Positions 14,963-25,743 of a stretch of DNA of 64,000 nt are shown here, piece after piece. Below the pieces are notes generated by a model. It was given only the letters and a program-made list of their open reading frames with translations, was not told the origin of the DNA and did no database searches. The first letter of the stretch is position 1, and the number at the start of each line of letters is the position of its first letter. The position numbers were made by a program, and so were the translations under genes. Source of the stretch: Methylococcales bacterium (GTDB lineage: Bacteria; Pseudomonadota; Gammaproteobacteria; Methylococcales; Methylomonadaceae); contig JAPLRR010000086.1 in assembly GCA_026399075.1 (NCBI GenBank), forward strand, positions 18,997 to 82,996. Reading direction: 5' to 3'.

Positions 14963-16239
14963 CCCCCAATAACATCATCGCCAATACGATATAAATCTCC
15001 TAATTGCCAGCCTTCTGCTATTTTCTCTTGCAATATATTTTGAGGTAATTTCTTTGCTTTAAAATGTCCTTTCGGTTGTGTCTTTTCAAAACAAATCACA
15101 TCGTCAGCACAATCAGTAAAGTAATCTAGTAAATCAGGGCTATGTGTTGAAATAATAATCTGAGTTTTTTGCGAGGCTTGTTTTATCCAGTTCGCTAAAA
15201 TTCCCATCCATGCGATATGCAAACTCAACTCAGGCTCATCAATCACCAATAACGACGGTAAAATAGGCGAGTGTAAAATGGTTGCCCAGCACAACATGCG
15301 CACTGTACCGTCTGACATATCATCCAAATAAAAAGGTACATCCACATCATCAAAGTACCATTGAACTGTCAGCGACATTCCCCCACTGTCTCTGGATGTT
15401 TTAATGCGCCGCGTTGTTGGTAGCATTTCTTTCATGGCGTTATTAATACGCTCATCAAACTCAATACCGTATTTTATATGATTAATTATATTGTCTAAAA
15501 CAGTTGGCAGATTTTCCCCTGACTTGGCAAGAACAACATCACTCAATCCCAGTCTCGGATTAGATCCTCGAATTTTTGACAAATCCATTTCGTTGGCATT
15601 ATAAAACTGCCATTTTTTTACAGTTTCATTCAACTCATTATATATTTTATACAATGGGACTTGCTCAGGGTAAAAAGTTCCTTTTTCTGTTAATAGCTTC
15701 GGAATTGCTAGCAAGGATAACTCATCGACTGGTACTTGTGTAAGCCTATCAAAATGCGAGCCCCTTTTATTTTTATTGTTTATAGAAACCATGCTACTTC
15801 CGCTTGCTCGGGTATGACTATGATAATAAATAAACGGGGTTTCTGATCCCTGATTAGGTCTGGTATGCTGCAAACTTTCTTCACAAATAGAAATAGTTTT
15901 GTCAACGTAAAATACCAATAAGAGTATAATCTCACTTTGCGCATGTAAATTTGGAAATTCAAATTTCAGACTTACCTTAGCAGGTTTTTTAATACTTACA
16001 TCTAAAATGTTAAATCTAAGTTTTGAAAGAGCATTTTGGAGGGTGGTAATTCCTCTACTCTCCAAATCAGGTGACGTGATTAAGCAATTTTTTAAAAACT
16101 CTAATATAGCAACCAAATTGCTTTTACCTGATCCATTTGAACCAATTAGAATATTAAGCTTATTTAACGTGATACCTTCTTCATTAAGTAAGTTTCGATA
16201 ATTTTTGGTAGTTATTTGTGAAATTATTTTATTTTCCAT
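14950..16239 (-). CDS. AAA ATPase (SMC/ABC-type, AAA_21-like) of a two-gene module
   Basis: A 429-residue ATPase. Walker A GSNGSGKS is at residues 33-40 after LNKLNILI. The degenerate signature DDMSDGTVRMLCWA precedes Walker B LLVIDEPELSLH, and the switch histidine is in IIISTHSPDLLDYF. The arrangement is like OLD, AbiL or RloA ATPases and the sensor subunits of several antiphage systems. The last 13 bp overlap the TOPRIM-like gene. The region is AT-rich compared with its neighbours and adjoins a TA cluster, both in keeping with transfer. Defence function is likely but inferred from context. Confidence 0.75.
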   Translation of the reverse strand: MENKIISQITTKNYRNLLNEEGITLNKLNILIGSNGSGKSNLVAILEFLKNCLITSPDLESRGITTLQNALSKLRFNILDVSIKKPAKVSLKFEFPNLHAQSEIILLLVFYVDKTISICEESLQHTRPNQGSETPFIYYHSHTRASGSSMVSINNKNKRGSHFDRLTQVPVDELSLLAIPKLLTEKGTFYPEQVPLYKIYNELNETVKKWQFYNANEMDLSKIRGSNPRLGLSDVVLAKSGENLPTVLDNIINHIKYGIEFDERINNAMKEMLPTTRRIKTSRDSGGMSLTVQWYFDDVDVPFYLDDMSDGTVRMLCWATILHSPILPSLLVIDEPELSLHIAWMGILANWIKQASQKTQIIISTHSPDLLDYFTDCADDVICFEKTQPKGHFKAKKLPQNILQEKIAEGWQLGDLYRIGDDVIGGWPW

Positions 16240-16328
16240 GTGTTTATTTTAATACATAAAAAGCTCGTATGGCGGTTTCTCCGATAGACCCGCGTTGGTT
16301 TGGTTGCAAAAAGCCGCAACTCAACCAA

Positions 16329-17408
16329 CTACAAAGTATCCAAAATCGCCCGCTTCACCGCATCCAAATTCGCTTCTATCGTCACCGGATGCGCAGCGGC
16401 GCATTGGCTGATGGCTGTGTCGGGGTCTTTTAGGCCCATGCCTGTGAGTGTGCAAACAATAGTGCTGCCTTCGGGGATTTTGCCGCTGGCGATGTCGCGC
16501 ATTGCACCTGCCAAGGAGGTGGCGGAGGCGGGTTCGCAGAAGATACCTTCTTGTTGGGACAGCAGTTTTTGCGCGGCTAAGATTTCGGCATCGGTGAATT
16601 TGTCAAACCAGCCGCCGGATTCTTGTTGTGCGGCCCAGGCGTAATCCCAGGATTGGGGGTTGCCGATACGAATGGCGGTGGCGATGGTTTCGGGGTTGTC
16701 GATTTTGTGGCCCGCTACGAATGGCGCGGCACCGGCGGCTTGGTAGCCGCACATGATGGGGCGGTTGCCGCATACGCGGTCACGGGCGTATTCGGTATAA
16801 CCTTTCCAATAGGCGGTGATGTTGCCCGCATTGCCGACAGGCAGGCAGTGGTAATCGGGGGCAAAACCTAGGTCATCAACGATTTCAAAGGCAGCGGTTT
16901 TTTGCCCGTCGATGCGGTAGGGGTTGATGGAGTTGACGATGGTCACGGGTGCGTGTTCCGCCACTTCTTTAACCAATTCCATGCCTTGGTCAAAATTGCC
17001 GTTAATTTGGATGATGGTGGCGTTATACATTAAGGTTTGCGCCAATTTGCCCAAGGCGATTTTACCGTCGGGGATTAACACAAAGGCTTTGATGCCAGCA
17101 CGCGCGGCATAGGCGGCGGCAGACGCGGAGGTGTTACCTGTAGAGGCGCAAATGATGGCTTGGCTGCCTTCTTCAACGGCTTTGGTGACAGCCATGGTCA
17201 TGCCCCGGTCTTTAAACGATCCGGTGGGGTTTAAACCTTCAAATTTGACGTAAATATTCACGTCTTTGCCCAGCAAGCGCGGGATGTTTTGCAGTTGGAT
17301 CAGCGGCGTGTTGCCTTCGTTTAAGCTGATGATGCGGGTGCTGGCGCTAACGGGCAGACGGTCTTTATAACGGTCGATAAGGCCCGTGTAGTGTTTGTGT
17401 GTAGACAT
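16329..17408 (-). CDS. thrC: threonine synthase
   Basis: A 359-residue PLP enzyme converting O-phosphohomoserine to threonine. The PLP-binding lysine is in NPTGSFKDRGMTMAVTKA; the phosphate-binding loop is in LPVGNAGNITAYW; STGNTSASAAAYAARAG is also typical. Length matches the shorter thrC class (about 350-360 residues). It is the last gene of alaC-hom-thrC, 7 bp after hom. Confidence 0.96.
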   Translation of the reverse strand: MSTHKHYTGLIDRYKDRLPVSASTRIISLNEGNTPLIQLQNIPRLLGKDVNIYVKFEGLNPTGSFKDRGMTMAVTKAVEEGSQAIICASTGNTSASAAAYAARAGIKAFVLIPDGKIALGKLAQTLMYNATIIQINGNFDQGMELVKEVAEHAPVTIVNSINPYRIDGQKTAAFEIVDDLGFAPDYHCLPVGNAGNITAYWKGYTEYARDRVCGNRPIMCGYQAAGAAPFVAGHKIDNPETIATAIRIGNPQSWDYAWAAQQESGGWFDKFTDAEILAAQKLLSQQEGIFCEPASATSLAGAMRDIASGKIPEGSTIVCTLTGMGLKDPDTAISQCAAAHPVTIEANLDAVKRAILDTL

Positions 17409-17415
17409 GGTTGGT

Positions 17416-18726
17416 TTATCCCAAAGTTTCTAGGCGGATGCGGTTGACTTTTCCAGTGACGGTGTTGAGTGCTTCGATTTTTGCAATCGCGGCATTCATT
17501 TCTTTTTCTAAGGTGCGCTGGGTACGAATAATAATGGGTATGGCGGTGTCGGTGGCCGACGGTTCTTTTTGGATGATGGCTTCTATGCTGATGTGGTGGT
17601 CTGCCAAAATACGGGTGACATCCGCCAATACGCCGGGTTTGTCTTCGGCACTGAGGCGCAAATAATACGCAGTTTGAAAACAATCGGCAGTGAGCACAGG
17701 AATATCAGCTAGGGCATTGGCTTGGAACGCCAAATGCGGGACGCGGTTTTCAGGGTCGGAGGTCAAGGCCCGCACCACATCGATGACATCGGCTACAACG
17801 GACGAGGCTGTGGGTTCTGCACCCGCACCTGCGCCGTAATATAGGGTTGCGCCGACCGCATCACCTTTGACCAACACCGCGTTCATCACGCCATTGACAT
17901 TGGCAATCAAACGGCGTTCGGGGATTAAGGTGGGGTGTACGCGCAGTTCGATACCGTCGGCGGTTTTGCGGGCGATACCCAAATGTTTGATGCGGTAGCC
18001 CAGTTGTTCGGCGTATTCGACATCTAGGCGGGTAATTTGGGTGATGCCTTCGGTATAGATTTTATCGAATTGCAAAGGGATGCCAAAAGCGATGGAAGCC
18101 AATATGGTCAGTTTGTGTCCGGCATCTATGCCTTCGACATCAAAAGTCGGGTCAGCTTCGGCATAACCTAAGGCTTGGGCTTCGGCTAGCACGTCGTTAA
18201 AATCACGGCCTTTGTCGCGCATTTCGGTCAGGATAAAGTTGCCTGTGCCGTTAATGATGCCCGCCAGCCATTCGATTTGATTGCCGCTTAAGCCTTCGCG
18301 TATGGCTTTAATGATAGGGATGCCGCCTGCAACCGCCGCTTCAAACGCGACTATCACACCTTTTTCACTGGCTTTGGCAAAGATTTCATTACCGTGCAAG
18401 GCAATCAAGGATTTGTTGGCAGTGACCACATGCTTGCCGTTGGCGATGGCGGTCAACACCATGTCTTTAACCGCGCCCGCACCGCCAATCAATTCCAACA
18501 CAATGTCTATGTCGGGATTGTTGATGATGCTGTAGGGGTCATCCGTCAAGATAATGCCGTCGGTGTTACAAATCCGTGGTTTTTGTAAATCTTTTGCCGA
18601 AGCATGGGTGATGATGATCTCCCTGCCTGCACGACGGGCTATTTCCGCCGCATTGCGTTTTAAAACATTGACCGTACCGCCACCGACAGTACCCAGCCCT
18701 AACACACCTACTTTTACCGGTTTCAA
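17416..18726 (-). CDS. hom: homoserine dehydrogenase
   Basis: A 436-residue monofunctional enzyme reducing aspartate semialdehyde to homoserine. The N-terminal Rossmann motif is VGVLGLGTVGGGTVNVL; the catalytic domain has GGIPIIKAIREGLSGNQIEW, NGTGNFILTEM and EADPTFDVEGIDAGHK. The C-terminal ACT domain (LRLSAEDKPGVLADVTRIL) provides threonine feedback in the family. It lies 44 bp after alaC and 7 bp before thrC. Confidence 0.96.
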   Translation of the reverse strand: MKPVKVGVLGLGTVGGGTVNVLKRNAAEIARRAGREIIITHASAKDLQKPRICNTDGIILTDDPYSIINNPDIDIVLELIGGAGAVKDMVLTAIANGKHVVTANKSLIALHGNEIFAKASEKGVIVAFEAAVAGGIPIIKAIREGLSGNQIEWLAGIINGTGNFILTEMRDKGRDFNDVLAEAQALGYAEADPTFDVEGIDAGHKLTILASIAFGIPLQFDKIYTEGITQITRLDVEYAEQLGYRIKHLGIARKTADGIELRVHPTLIPERRLIANVNGVMNAVLVKGDAVGATLYYGAGAGAEPTASSVVADVIDVVRALTSDPENRVPHLAFQANALADIPVLTADCFQTAYYLRLSAEDKPGVLADVTRILADHHISIEAIIQKEPSATDTAIPIIIRTQRTLEKEMNAAIAKIEALNTVTGKVNRIRLETLG

Positions 18727-18770
18727 ATTAAGCTCCAGTTAAAAAATTGTTGGCATCTATTAGCCTTAGG

Positions 18771-19961
18771 CTACTTTGCCGCTTGTTGGTCTTTTTTCAT
18801 CATCAGGCGTATGCCACGCACGGCCTGACGGGTGCGGTGCTCGTTCTCAATCAGGCCAAACCTGACATGGTCATCGCCATATTGACCAAAACCGATGCCC
18901 GGTGCCACTGCCACTTTGGCTTCCAGCAGCAATTTTTTGGAAAACTCCAAAGAACCCATGGCAAGGTAGGCGTCAGGGATTTTTGCCCAGACAAACATGG
19001 TCGCCTTGGGCTTTTCCACCGCCCAACCCGCTGCGTTTAAGCCTTCACATAAAACATCGCGCCGTTTCCGGTACATCTCGGCAATTTCTGCCACGCAGTC
19101 TTGCGGGCCTTCCAAGGCGGCAATCGCGGCGATTTGTATCGGTGTAAACGTGCCATAATCCAGATACGATTTAATTCTGGCCAATGCGGAAACCAGCTGT
19201 TTATTGCCGCACATAAAACCCACGCGCCAGCCAGGCATGTTGTAGCTTTTGGACATGGAGAAAAATTCCACGGCGATGTCTTTTGCGCCTTCAACCTGCA
19301 ATATCGACGGGGCGACATAGCCATCAAACACGATATCCGCATAGGCGATGTCTTGGACTACCCAAATCTTATGTTCTTTGGCTATAGCGATGATCTTTTC
19401 AAAAAAATCCAACTCCACACATTGGCTAGTAGGGTTGCCGGGAAAATTAAGGATCAGCATTTTCGGTTTGGGCCAAGAATCGACAATGGCTTTTTGCAGT
19501 TCCTCAAAAAAATCCGTGCCTTCAACCATTGGTACATGCCGTAAATCCGCACCCGCAATCACCACGCCATAAGGGTGTATGGGATAAGCAGGATTAGGCA
19601 CCAGTACGATATCCCCAGGGCCTAGCGTCGCCAAAGCCAAATGCGCCAATCCTTCTTTAGAGCCGATAGTCACTATGGCTTCGGTTTCTGGGTCAAGATC
19701 CACATCAAAACGGGTTTTATACCAGTTACAGATGGCTTTGCGTAAGCGGGGGATGCCTTTGGACACTGAATAGCGATGGGTGTCTGGCCGCAAAGTGGCC
19801 TCAACCATTTTATCCACGATGTGTTGGGGCGTTGGTTGGTCTGGATTACCCATGCCAAAATCAATAATATCCTCGCCCGCCGCCCGCGCTTTGGCTTTTA
19901 GCTCATTGACGATATTAAAAACGTAAGGGGGTAAACGACTAATTCTATGAAACTCTTCCAT
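18771..19961 (-). CDS. alaC: alanine transaminase AlaC (class I/II aminotransferase)
   Basis: A 396-residue PLP-dependent aminotransferase. ATG 19961 ([20 protein letters not shown]) matches the usual AlaC start; the frame runs 17 codons further up without support. Motifs are [40 protein letters not shown] and the PLP lysine in [16 protein letters not shown]. It makes alanine from pyruvate with glutamate as amino donor. Leading hom and thrC is a conserved gammaproteobacterial arrangement. Confidence 0.9.
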   Translation of the reverse strand: MEEFHRISRLPPYVFNIVNELKAKARAAGEDIIDFGMGNPDQPTPQHIVDKMVEATLRPDTHRYSVSKGIPRLRKAICNWYKTRFDVDLDPETEAIVTIGSKEGLAHLALATLGPGDIVLVPNPAYPIHPYGVVIAGADLRHVPMVEGTDFFEELQKAIVDSWPKPKMLILNFPGNPTSQCVELDFFEKIIAIAKEHKIWVVQDIAYADIVFDGYVAPSILQVEGAKDIAVEFFSMSKSYNMPGWRVGFMCGNKQLVSALARIKSYLDYGTFTPIQIAAIAALEGPQDCVAEIAEMYRKRRDVLCEGLNAAGWAVEKPKATMFVWAKIPDAYLAMGSLEFSKKLLLEAKVAVAPGIGFGQYGDDHVRFGLIENEHRTRQAVRGIRLMMKKDQQAAK

Positions 19962-20012
19962 TAACAGCTCTTGAGCAACCCGTGCAGTGAGATTAAAAAA
20001 CATAACTTCCAA

Positions 20013-20346
20013 TCAACCCTTCAAGACAGACAGGCACTGAAGGTGGGGAAGTTACAAAAATAGCTTAAATTACTGGTGTTAATTGCTTCTGTCAAATAAT
20101 AGCGCGTATTTTATTCGACTGTCCGGCGGCTGGTTTTATTAGCCTCTATCCATAGGTAACTACACAAGTCAAAAAGCCCCTTCTCCTTTAGGGAGAAGAT
20201 TGGGATGAGGGGGATTTAACGACTTAATTTTGTATTCCCCTCACCCCAGCCCTCTCCCTAAGGGAGAGGGGGCTATTGCACACTGGAACATCACGTATTT
20301 ATTGCTTTAAAAACCTGTGTAAATACCTATGCCTCTATCCCAGCTT
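20013..20346. repeat. intergenic region with an inverted CCCTCTCCC repeat
   Basis: About 20168-20275 contains CCCCTTCTCCTTTAGGGAGA and, inverted further on, CCCTCTCCCTAAGGGAGAGG. These belong to a widespread proteobacterial repeat; a related short piece is at about 2552-2592. No gene is supported in this region. Confidence 0.55.
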
Positions 20347-21117
20347 TTAACAACTTAAGGATAGAGCTTGAGTCACGCGCCGCAAGTCTTCCTCTGTATC
20401 CACCCCGGCTTCTGGGGTTTTATCCACCACTTTCACAAGAATGGCATCACCGTGCCACAAAATCCTAAGCTGTTCCAAAGCTTCAACTGACTCTAAAGGC
20501 GAGGCTTCCCAAGCACAATATCGCTTTAAAAACGCGGTACGGTACGCATAAATGCCGATATGCCGAAGATAAGGCACAGTGCCTGACGGTATTTTACTGG
20601 CTGGCGTGAAAGTGCCCCGTTCCCAAGGAATTGGCGCACGGCTAAAATACAAGGCGTAACCCGCTTTGTCCAAAACAACTTTGACGGCATTGGGGTTGGC
20701 TATTTCGGCGTGGTCGATTATTTTAGCCGCTAAGGTCGCTATTCCCGCGTGGGTTTGACTAGCCAAGGCAAGCGCGACTTCCCGGATAATTGCTGGTGGG
20801 ATCAAGGGCTCATCACCTTGTAAATTGACAATGACTTCATCATCAGCCCAGCCACAAATTGCAGCAACTTCGGCTATCCGTTCCGTGCCGCTTTGATGGT
20901 CAGTTCGGGTCATCACGGCTTTGATGCCCAAATCAGAAACTGTTTGAAAAATCCTCAGATCGTCGGTGGCAACCACGACCTCTTCGGCATCCGCTTCCTT
21001 TGCCCGTTCACAGACATGGGCAATCATCGGCTTGCCAGCAATGTCCAATAAAGGTTTGCCCGGCAATCGGGTTGAGGCAAAACGGGCCGGGATGACGACT
21101 TTAAAACGCAGGCTCAT
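20347..21117 (-). CDS. kdsB: CMP-Kdo synthetase
   Basis: A 256-residue 3-deoxy-manno-octulosonate cytidylyltransferase that activates Kdo with CTP for lipid A inner core. The nucleotide-binding start [20 protein letters not shown] is diagnostic, followed by [23 protein letters not shown] and [12 protein letters not shown]. Last gene of the exbB-exbD-lpxK-trm112-kdsB operon; its ATG overlaps the stop of the preceding gene by 4 bp. Substrate Kdo would come via kdsD and kdsC at 48.8-50.3 kb. Confidence 0.96.
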   Translation of the reverse strand: MSLRFKVVIPARFASTRLPGKPLLDIAGKPMIAHVCERAKEADAEEVVVATDDLRIFQTVSDLGIKAVMTRTDHQSGTERIAEVAAICGWADDEVIVNLQGDEPLIPPAIIREVALALASQTHAGIATLAAKIIDHAEIANPNAVKVVLDKAGYALYFSRAPIPWERGTFTPASKIPSGTVPYLRHIGIYAYRTAFLKRYCAWEASPLESVEALEQLRILWHGDAILVKVVDKTPEAGVDTEEDLRRVTQALSLSC

Positions 21118-21308
21118 TGGTATAAGGCATCCGTTTCTTCACTGCTTAACGTTCTGGCCTCATCTTCCAACATCACCGGAATATCATCGCGGATAGGAAA
21201 AGCCAAGCGGTCAGCGCGGCATATCAGTTCTTGTTGCGCCTTGTTATAGCGTAGCGGGCTTTTGCACAAGGGACATGCCAAAATATCGAGTAATTTTTTG
21301 TCTATCAT
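21114..21308 (-). CDS. Trm112/YcaR family small protein
   Basis: A 64-residue protein from ATG 21308 ([20 protein letters not shown]), ending in [10 protein letters not shown]. The Trm112 pattern [14 protein letters not shown], then [18 protein letters not shown], is clear; the two N-terminal cysteines of the zinc-ribbon-like fold are present and the second pair is reduced to one cysteine, as in many bacterial forms. Located between lpxK and kdsB with 4-bp ATGA overlaps on both sides. Its bacterial function is not well established. Confidence 0.93.
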   Translation of the reverse strand: MIDKKLLDILACPLCKSPLRYNKAQQELICRADRLAFPIRDDIPVMLEDEARTLSSEETDALYQ

Positions 21309-22291
21309 GATTTTCTCTTTAGTAAGGTTAATAATTGTTCGGCAAAATCCGCTTGCGGGACGGCTTGCACAGGCACATACCAATGCTGTGGCCCGGCAAA
21401 TGGGGTGCATTTTACGGCATCTTTTTCTGTCATCAGCACGGCCAGTTGATCAGAAAACTCAATATCGTGGCGTGCAAAGGGGTAATGGTCGGGGAAGCTG
21501 TGGCAAGTACAGCTTAATCCTGCGTTGGCCAAGTGCTTAAAAAACCGCTCAGGATTTCCGATACCAGCCAGGGCGTGGCAGTTGTCAAATGCCGTTAACA
21601 GCTTTTGTTCGCCTGTGAGCAAATTAATGGCTTGGTCGCCCACCAGCTGCATGGAAAACTCATGGTCTTCTGATTTTTCACCGTTGACGACAATCAGGTC
21701 TACGCTTTGTAGCCTTTCTATCGGCTCACGCAAAGGCCCAGCCGGTAAACAGTAACCGTTGCCAAAACGCCGGTCACCATCAATCACGGCGATTTCCAGT
21801 GTCCGGCCTAGGGCATAATGTTGCAGGCCATCATCCGATAAAATCACATCACAATCGGCTTGTTCCAATAATAACTGGGCGGCGGCCACCCGAAATGGCC
21901 CCACTACCATCGGGCAAGCGGTTTGTTTGGCAATCAATAGGGCTTCATCACCGACTTGCTGGGCATTAGAGTCATTCGTCACCCATTGCGGCCAGGAATC
22001 GGCCTGTCCCCCGTAACCACGGCTGATAATCCCGGGTTTGTAGCCTGACTCCTTTAGGAATTTGGCCATCCAAACCACTAAGGGGGTTTTGCCCGTGCCG
22101 CCGACGGTGATATTGCCAACGACTATGACAGGCACTGCCAAGGTGTGGGTTTTTAGCACGCCGATACGGTACAGAAATTTTCTAAATCTGACCGCATCGC
22201 TGAACAAAAACCCTAAGGGCATTAACCATACGCCAATAAACGGGTCTTTATACCAAACATCAAGCAGCCAACGGCTTATGGTTTTTTTCAT
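21305..22291 (-). CDS. lpxK: tetraacyldisaccharide 4'-kinase
   Basis: A 328-residue membrane-associated kinase that phosphorylates the 4' position of the lipid A precursor. The P-loop is [17 protein letters not shown]; other family segments are [25 protein letters not shown] and [21 protein letters not shown] hydrophobic N-terminal patch ([18 protein letters not shown]) fits membrane attachment. Start overlaps the exbD stop by 4 bp. Confidence 0.96.
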   Translation of the reverse strand: MKKTISRWLLDVWYKDPFIGVWLMPLGFLFSDAVRFRKFLYRIGVLKTHTLAVPVIVVGNITVGGTGKTPLVVWMAKFLKESGYKPGIISRGYGGQADSWPQWVTNDSNAQQVGDEALLIAKQTACPMVVGPFRVAAAQLLLEQADCDVILSDDGLQHYALGRTLEIAVIDGDRRFGNGYCLPAGPLREPIERLQSVDLIVVNGEKSEDHEFSMQLVGDQAINLLTGEQKLLTAFDNCHALAGIGNPERFFKHLANAGLSCTCHSFPDHYPFARHDIEFSDQLAVLMTEKDAVKCTPFAGPQHWYVPVQAVPQADFAEQLLTLLKRKS

Positions 22292-22725
22292 TGTTGGCCC
22301 TTAGGTGCAACCGTGGTAAATGTGGCATGGGTAAAACCCACTTGGGTGGCTATATCCAACGCAGTGACCACTGCCTTTGTCGGCGTGTTTTCATCGGCAT
22401 TAATGACGAAAGGCAACGCTTTTGCTTCTTCGGCCAGTTTTCCCAATGCCTGTTTTAAACCTTCTGCGGTTTGATTGGCAACCGCGCGGGGCAAGCCTTC
22501 ATCATCTTTAAGGAAATAAGTGCCTACTGCATCAATATCTAAGGAGACAGTCTCGGGCTGGCCTTCCACGTCAGAACCTTCAGCTTGGGGCAGGTTAATC
22601 TTCACTTCGGTGTGGCGGTTAAAGGTGGTGGACACCATAAAGAACAACAACAACACGAACAACACATCAATCATTGAAATTAAGGTGATGTCCAGCTTTT
22701 CCCTTTTTTTACGGCGAAACTTCAT
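22288..22725 (-). CDS. exbD: ExbD/TolR family biopolymer transport protein
   Basis: A 145-residue protein with a short cytoplasmic start (MKFRRKKREKLDITLISMID), one membrane helix carrying the essential aspartate (SMIDVLFVLLLFFMVSTTF), and a periplasmic domain. With ExbB it forms a proton-driven motor. Linkage to lpxK and kdsB is common in gammaproteobacteria and suggests an envelope role, though partners in TonB- or Tol-type complexes are not encoded here. Overlaps exbB by 1 bp. Confidence 0.93.
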   Translation of the reverse strand: MKFRRKKREKLDITLISMIDVLFVLLLFFMVSTTFNRHTEVKINLPQAEGSDVEGQPETVSLDIDAVGTYFLKDDEGLPRAVANQTAEGLKQALGKLAEEAKALPFVINADENTPTKAVVTALDIATQVGFTHATFTTVAPKGQQ

Positions 22726-23339
22726 CAGAACGCCTCACGGTCGCCGTACATCACATCAATCAGCTTTAGGGCTTCAGATTCCATTTCAACCACATATTCA
22801 TCCACCAAGCGTTCAAAATAGCGGTGGAAAATCAAGCTAGGGATACCTACGGTCAAACCAGCGGCGGTGGTGATCAGCGCCACCGAAATACCCCCTGCCA
22901 ACACACTGGGGTCGCCAGAACCGTGCTGCATTAACGAAGAAAAAATGTCTATCATGCCAAACACCGTGCCCAATAAGCCCAATAAGGGGCCAATGGTGGC
23001 AATCGTGCCTAGGGTATTAAGGAAACGCTCCAAATCATGCACAACCCGCTGGGCGGATTCTTCAATACATTCTTTCATCACATCCCGTCCATGGTGGCGG
23101 TTCGCTAAGCCCGCCGACAAAATGGTGCCTAAAGGCGAGCTCATCCGCAAACGCCATAACATGGCCTCGTCCAGTTTGTTTTCGCGGGACATTTTCAACA
23201 CTTGGGGGACTAATTTAGGCGGCAATATTTTCGCCTTTTGCAATGACCAAAAGCGTTCAACAACGATGGCCATGGCAAGAATTGAACAGGAAATGATGGG
23301 CAGCATCATCCAGCCGCCACTTATTAAAATTTCAAACAC
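22725..23339 (-). CDS. exbB: MotA/TolQ/ExbB proton channel protein
   Basis: A 204-residue protein with three membrane segments (MMLPIISCSILAMAIVVERF; LGTIATIGPLLGLLGTVFGM; ISVALITTAAGLTVGIPSLI). The last two are the conserved ExbB/TolQ core. First gene of the operon that continues exbD-lpxK-trm112-kdsB. It is 44 bp after the MFS gene, so co-transcription from further upstream is possible. Confidence 0.93.
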   Translation of the reverse strand: MFEILISGGWMMLPIISCSILAMAIVVERFWSLQKAKILPPKLVPQVLKMSRENKLDEAMLWRLRMSSPLGTILSAGLANRHHGRDVMKECIEESAQRVVHDLERFLNTLGTIATIGPLLGLLGTVFGMIDIFSSLMQHGSGDPSVLAGGISVALITTAAGLTVGIPSLIFHRYFERLVDEYVVEMESEALKLIDVMYGDREAF

Positions 23340-23383
23340 AGTTTTTCCTAATCAGAAAGTAAGGCTTAAGGCAACAGCTTAGG

Positions 23384-24604
23384 CTAAGTTTTGCATTTCG
23401 CTTTACGCTTGGGTCTTATATTAACATTTTCCCGGCCTACCCAGATATAAGCAATCACTAAGGCCACGGCACAACAAAGCGCGGCGACCGAATACACAAA
23501 CTGCGGGCCTAAAGTTTCCCAGTAATAGCCACTATATAGGCTGCCTAACATCGCCCCCATGCCAAAACTTAAGCTGCTGTACAAAGCCTGGCCTTTACCT
23601 TGATGCTGGCCACCAAAATACAGGTGCACAAAATGGATGGCGACCACATGGACACCACCAAAAGTGGCAGCATGTAACAACTGGGCAAAAACCAAGACGC
23701 CCAGATACTCGGGAAACCAGCCAGTGAGTAACCAGCGGGCTATCGCCAACAACAAGCTGGTCAATAAAATGGCGCGTAACGAAAACCGTTTTAACAAACG
23801 TGCCATATAAATAAAGAGCACTATCTCCGCCAAAACACCCAAGGCCCATAGCAATCCGGTGATGGTCGCCGAATAATGGTATTGTTTTAAAAAAATCGAA
23901 TAAAACACGTAATAAGGCGCGTGGGCCATTTGCACCAAGATGTTCACCACAAAAAACGCCAGCACCTGGGGCTTTTTGATAATGGAAAACATCCCTGATT
24001 TGGCCGTCACACCCAGACTGGCTTTGGCTTCGGGGACCATCAAGGTGACTAGCCAACTTGTCATCAATAAGCCGATAATCAATAAAGGCAGCAAAGAAAC
24101 CGGATGGCTATCCAAGAGCCTGCCTATCCCTAACACGGTGGCAATAAACCCCACCGAACCCCATAACCTGATTTGACTATAGCGGTGCGACTCTTGTTTT
24201 AAATGGAACAATGTCACCGCCTCAAACTGCGGCAGCACGGCGTTCCAAAAAAAGCTAAATGCCAAGGTAATCCAAGCAAACCAATTATAATGATGCGCCC
24301 ATAAAAACCCGGCAAACACGATAGCGGCCAGTAAAGAAGCCCAGCGGATGATGGTGATGCTTTTGCCAGTGTGGTCGGCAATCCAACCCCACAATAAAGG
24401 GGCGACCAGCTTAGTGCCCACCAACAACGCCGACAGCTGGCCAATTTCTAAAGGGCCGAAACCATTGGCTTTTAGGTACAAGCTCCAATAGGGCAATAAT
24501 GCGCCTAAGGCGGCAAAATAAAAAAAATAAACCGCTGACAATCGCCAGTAGGGAACCGCGATGGGGGGTATTCCTTTTGGATCCCCTTTTGAAGATTGCT
24601 TCAT
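23384..24604 (-). CDS. MFS transporter, HcaT/MFS_1-like
   Basis: A 406-residue, 12-helix transporter. The N-terminal segment YWRLSAVYFFYFAALGALLP, then WSLYLKANGFGPLEIGQL, is the pattern of the MFS_1/HcaT-LacY-like group; GWIADHTGKSITIIRWASLL is the loop 2-3 motif. The C-terminus is basic (RPKRKAKCKT). Substrate unknown. It follows aroC on the same strand and precedes exbB. Confidence 0.85.
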   Translation of the reverse strand: MKQSSKGDPKGIPPIAVPYWRLSAVYFFYFAALGALLPYWSLYLKANGFGPLEIGQLSALLVGTKLVAPLLWGWIADHTGKSITIIRWASLLAAIVFAGFLWAHHYNWFAWITLAFSFFWNAVLPQFEAVTLFHLKQESHRYSQIRLWGSVGFIATVLGIGRLLDSHPVSLLPLLIIGLLMTSWLVTLMVPEAKASLGVTAKSGMFSIIKKPQVLAFFVVNILVQMAHAPYYVFYSIFLKQYHYSATITGLLWALGVLAEIVLFIYMARLLKRFSLRAILLTSLLLAIARWLLTGWFPEYLGVLVFAQLLHAATFGGVHVVAIHFVHLYFGGQHQGKGQALYSSLSFGMGAMLGSLYSGYYWETLGPQFVYSVAALCCAVALVIAYIWVGRENVNIRPKRKAKCKT

Positions 24605-24653
24605 TTAAATATGGGCAAGCCCCAAGGATTGCCCCTCTGTTTAAACAAGCGCA

Positions 24654-25742
24654 TTACCGCAACAAAGGCAAGCCAGAGTCCACCCCAAAATTTTGCGCCC
24701 GATGCCGTAAAAAATGATCCATCAGCACAATAGCCATCATTGCTTCGGCTATCGGGGTGGCGCGTATGCCCACACAAGGGTCATGACGGCCTTCCGTTAC
24801 CACGCTGATCGCCTCACCTTGCTGGTTAATGCTACGCCCTGGCAACCGCAAACTGGAGGTAGGTTTTAAGGCAATGCTGGCGGTGATGTTTTGGCCGCTG
24901 GAAATGCCGCCTAAAATACCACCTGCGTGGTTGCTTAAAAAACCTTCAGGAGTGATTTCATCCCGAAATTGTGTGCCTTTGCTGTTGATACAGGCAAAAC
25001 CATCACCGATTTCCACGCCTTTCACCGCATTAATGCTCATCAGGGCATAAGCCAATTCTGCATCCAAGCGGTCAAAGATTGGCTCACCCAGCCCTGGCGG
25101 CACATTGCTGGCCACCACTTCAATACGTGCGCCTATCGATTCACCTTCTTTGCGCAAGGCATCCATATACGCTTCCATTTCCGGAACTTTATCAGCATCA
25201 GGGCAAAAGAACGGATTGCTGTCGATAATAGACCAATCGAGTTTGTCGATTTTTATCGGCCCTAATTGCGACAAATAACCGCGTATTTCTATACCGGCCT
25301 GCTCCTTAAGATATTTTTTGGCTATCCCACCTGCCGCCACGCGCATTGCGGTCTCACGTGCCGATGAACGCCCGCCGCCACGGTAATCCCGAAAACCGTA
25401 TTTTTGCTGATAAGTAAGGTCAGCATGGCCTGGCCTAAACGTATCGGAAATTTTAGAATAATCCTTAGAGCGCTGGTCGGTGTTTTCAATTAACAAACCA
25501 ATAGGCGTGCCTGTGGTTTTACCTTCAAACACCCCCGACAAAATCCGCACTTCATCGGCTTCGCGCCGTTGTGTGGTGTGCCGGGAAGTGCCGGGTTTAC
25601 GGCGATCCAAATCCGCCTGCAAATCGGCCTCGGTCAAAGCCATGCCCGGCGGGCATCCGTCAACAATACAGCCAATGGCCGGGCCGTGGCTTTCACCAAA
25701 CGAGGTGACAGTAAACAATTTTCCTATCGTATTTCCAGACAT
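24654..25742 (-). CDS. aroC: chorismate synthase
   Basis: A 362-residue FMN-dependent enzyme converting EPSP to chorismate. From ATG 25742 the protein starts [20 protein letters not shown], the family N-terminal signature. Others are [40 protein letters not shown] and [18 protein letters not shown]. An upstream in-frame ATG at 25781 would overlap prmB and is unlikely; prmB ends 1 bp before this start, so the pair is probably coupled. Confidence 0.97.
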   Translation of the reverse strand: MSGNTIGKLFTVTSFGESHGPAIGCIVDGCPPGMALTEADLQADLDRRKPGTSRHTTQRREADEVRILSGVFEGKTTGTPIGLLIENTDQRSKDYSKISDTFRPGHADLTYQQKYGFRDYRGGGRSSARETAMRVAAGGIAKKYLKEQAGIEIRGYLSQLGPIKIDKLDWSIIDSNPFFCPDADKVPEMEAYMDALRKEGESIGARIEVVASNVPPGLGEPIFDRLDAELAYALMSINAVKGVEIGDGFACINSKGTQFRDEITPEGFLSNHAGGILGGISSGQNITASIALKPTSSLRLPGRSINQQGEAISVVTEGRHDPCVGIRATPIAEAMMAIVLMDHFLRHRAQNFGVDSGLPLLR

Positions 25743-25743
25743 A

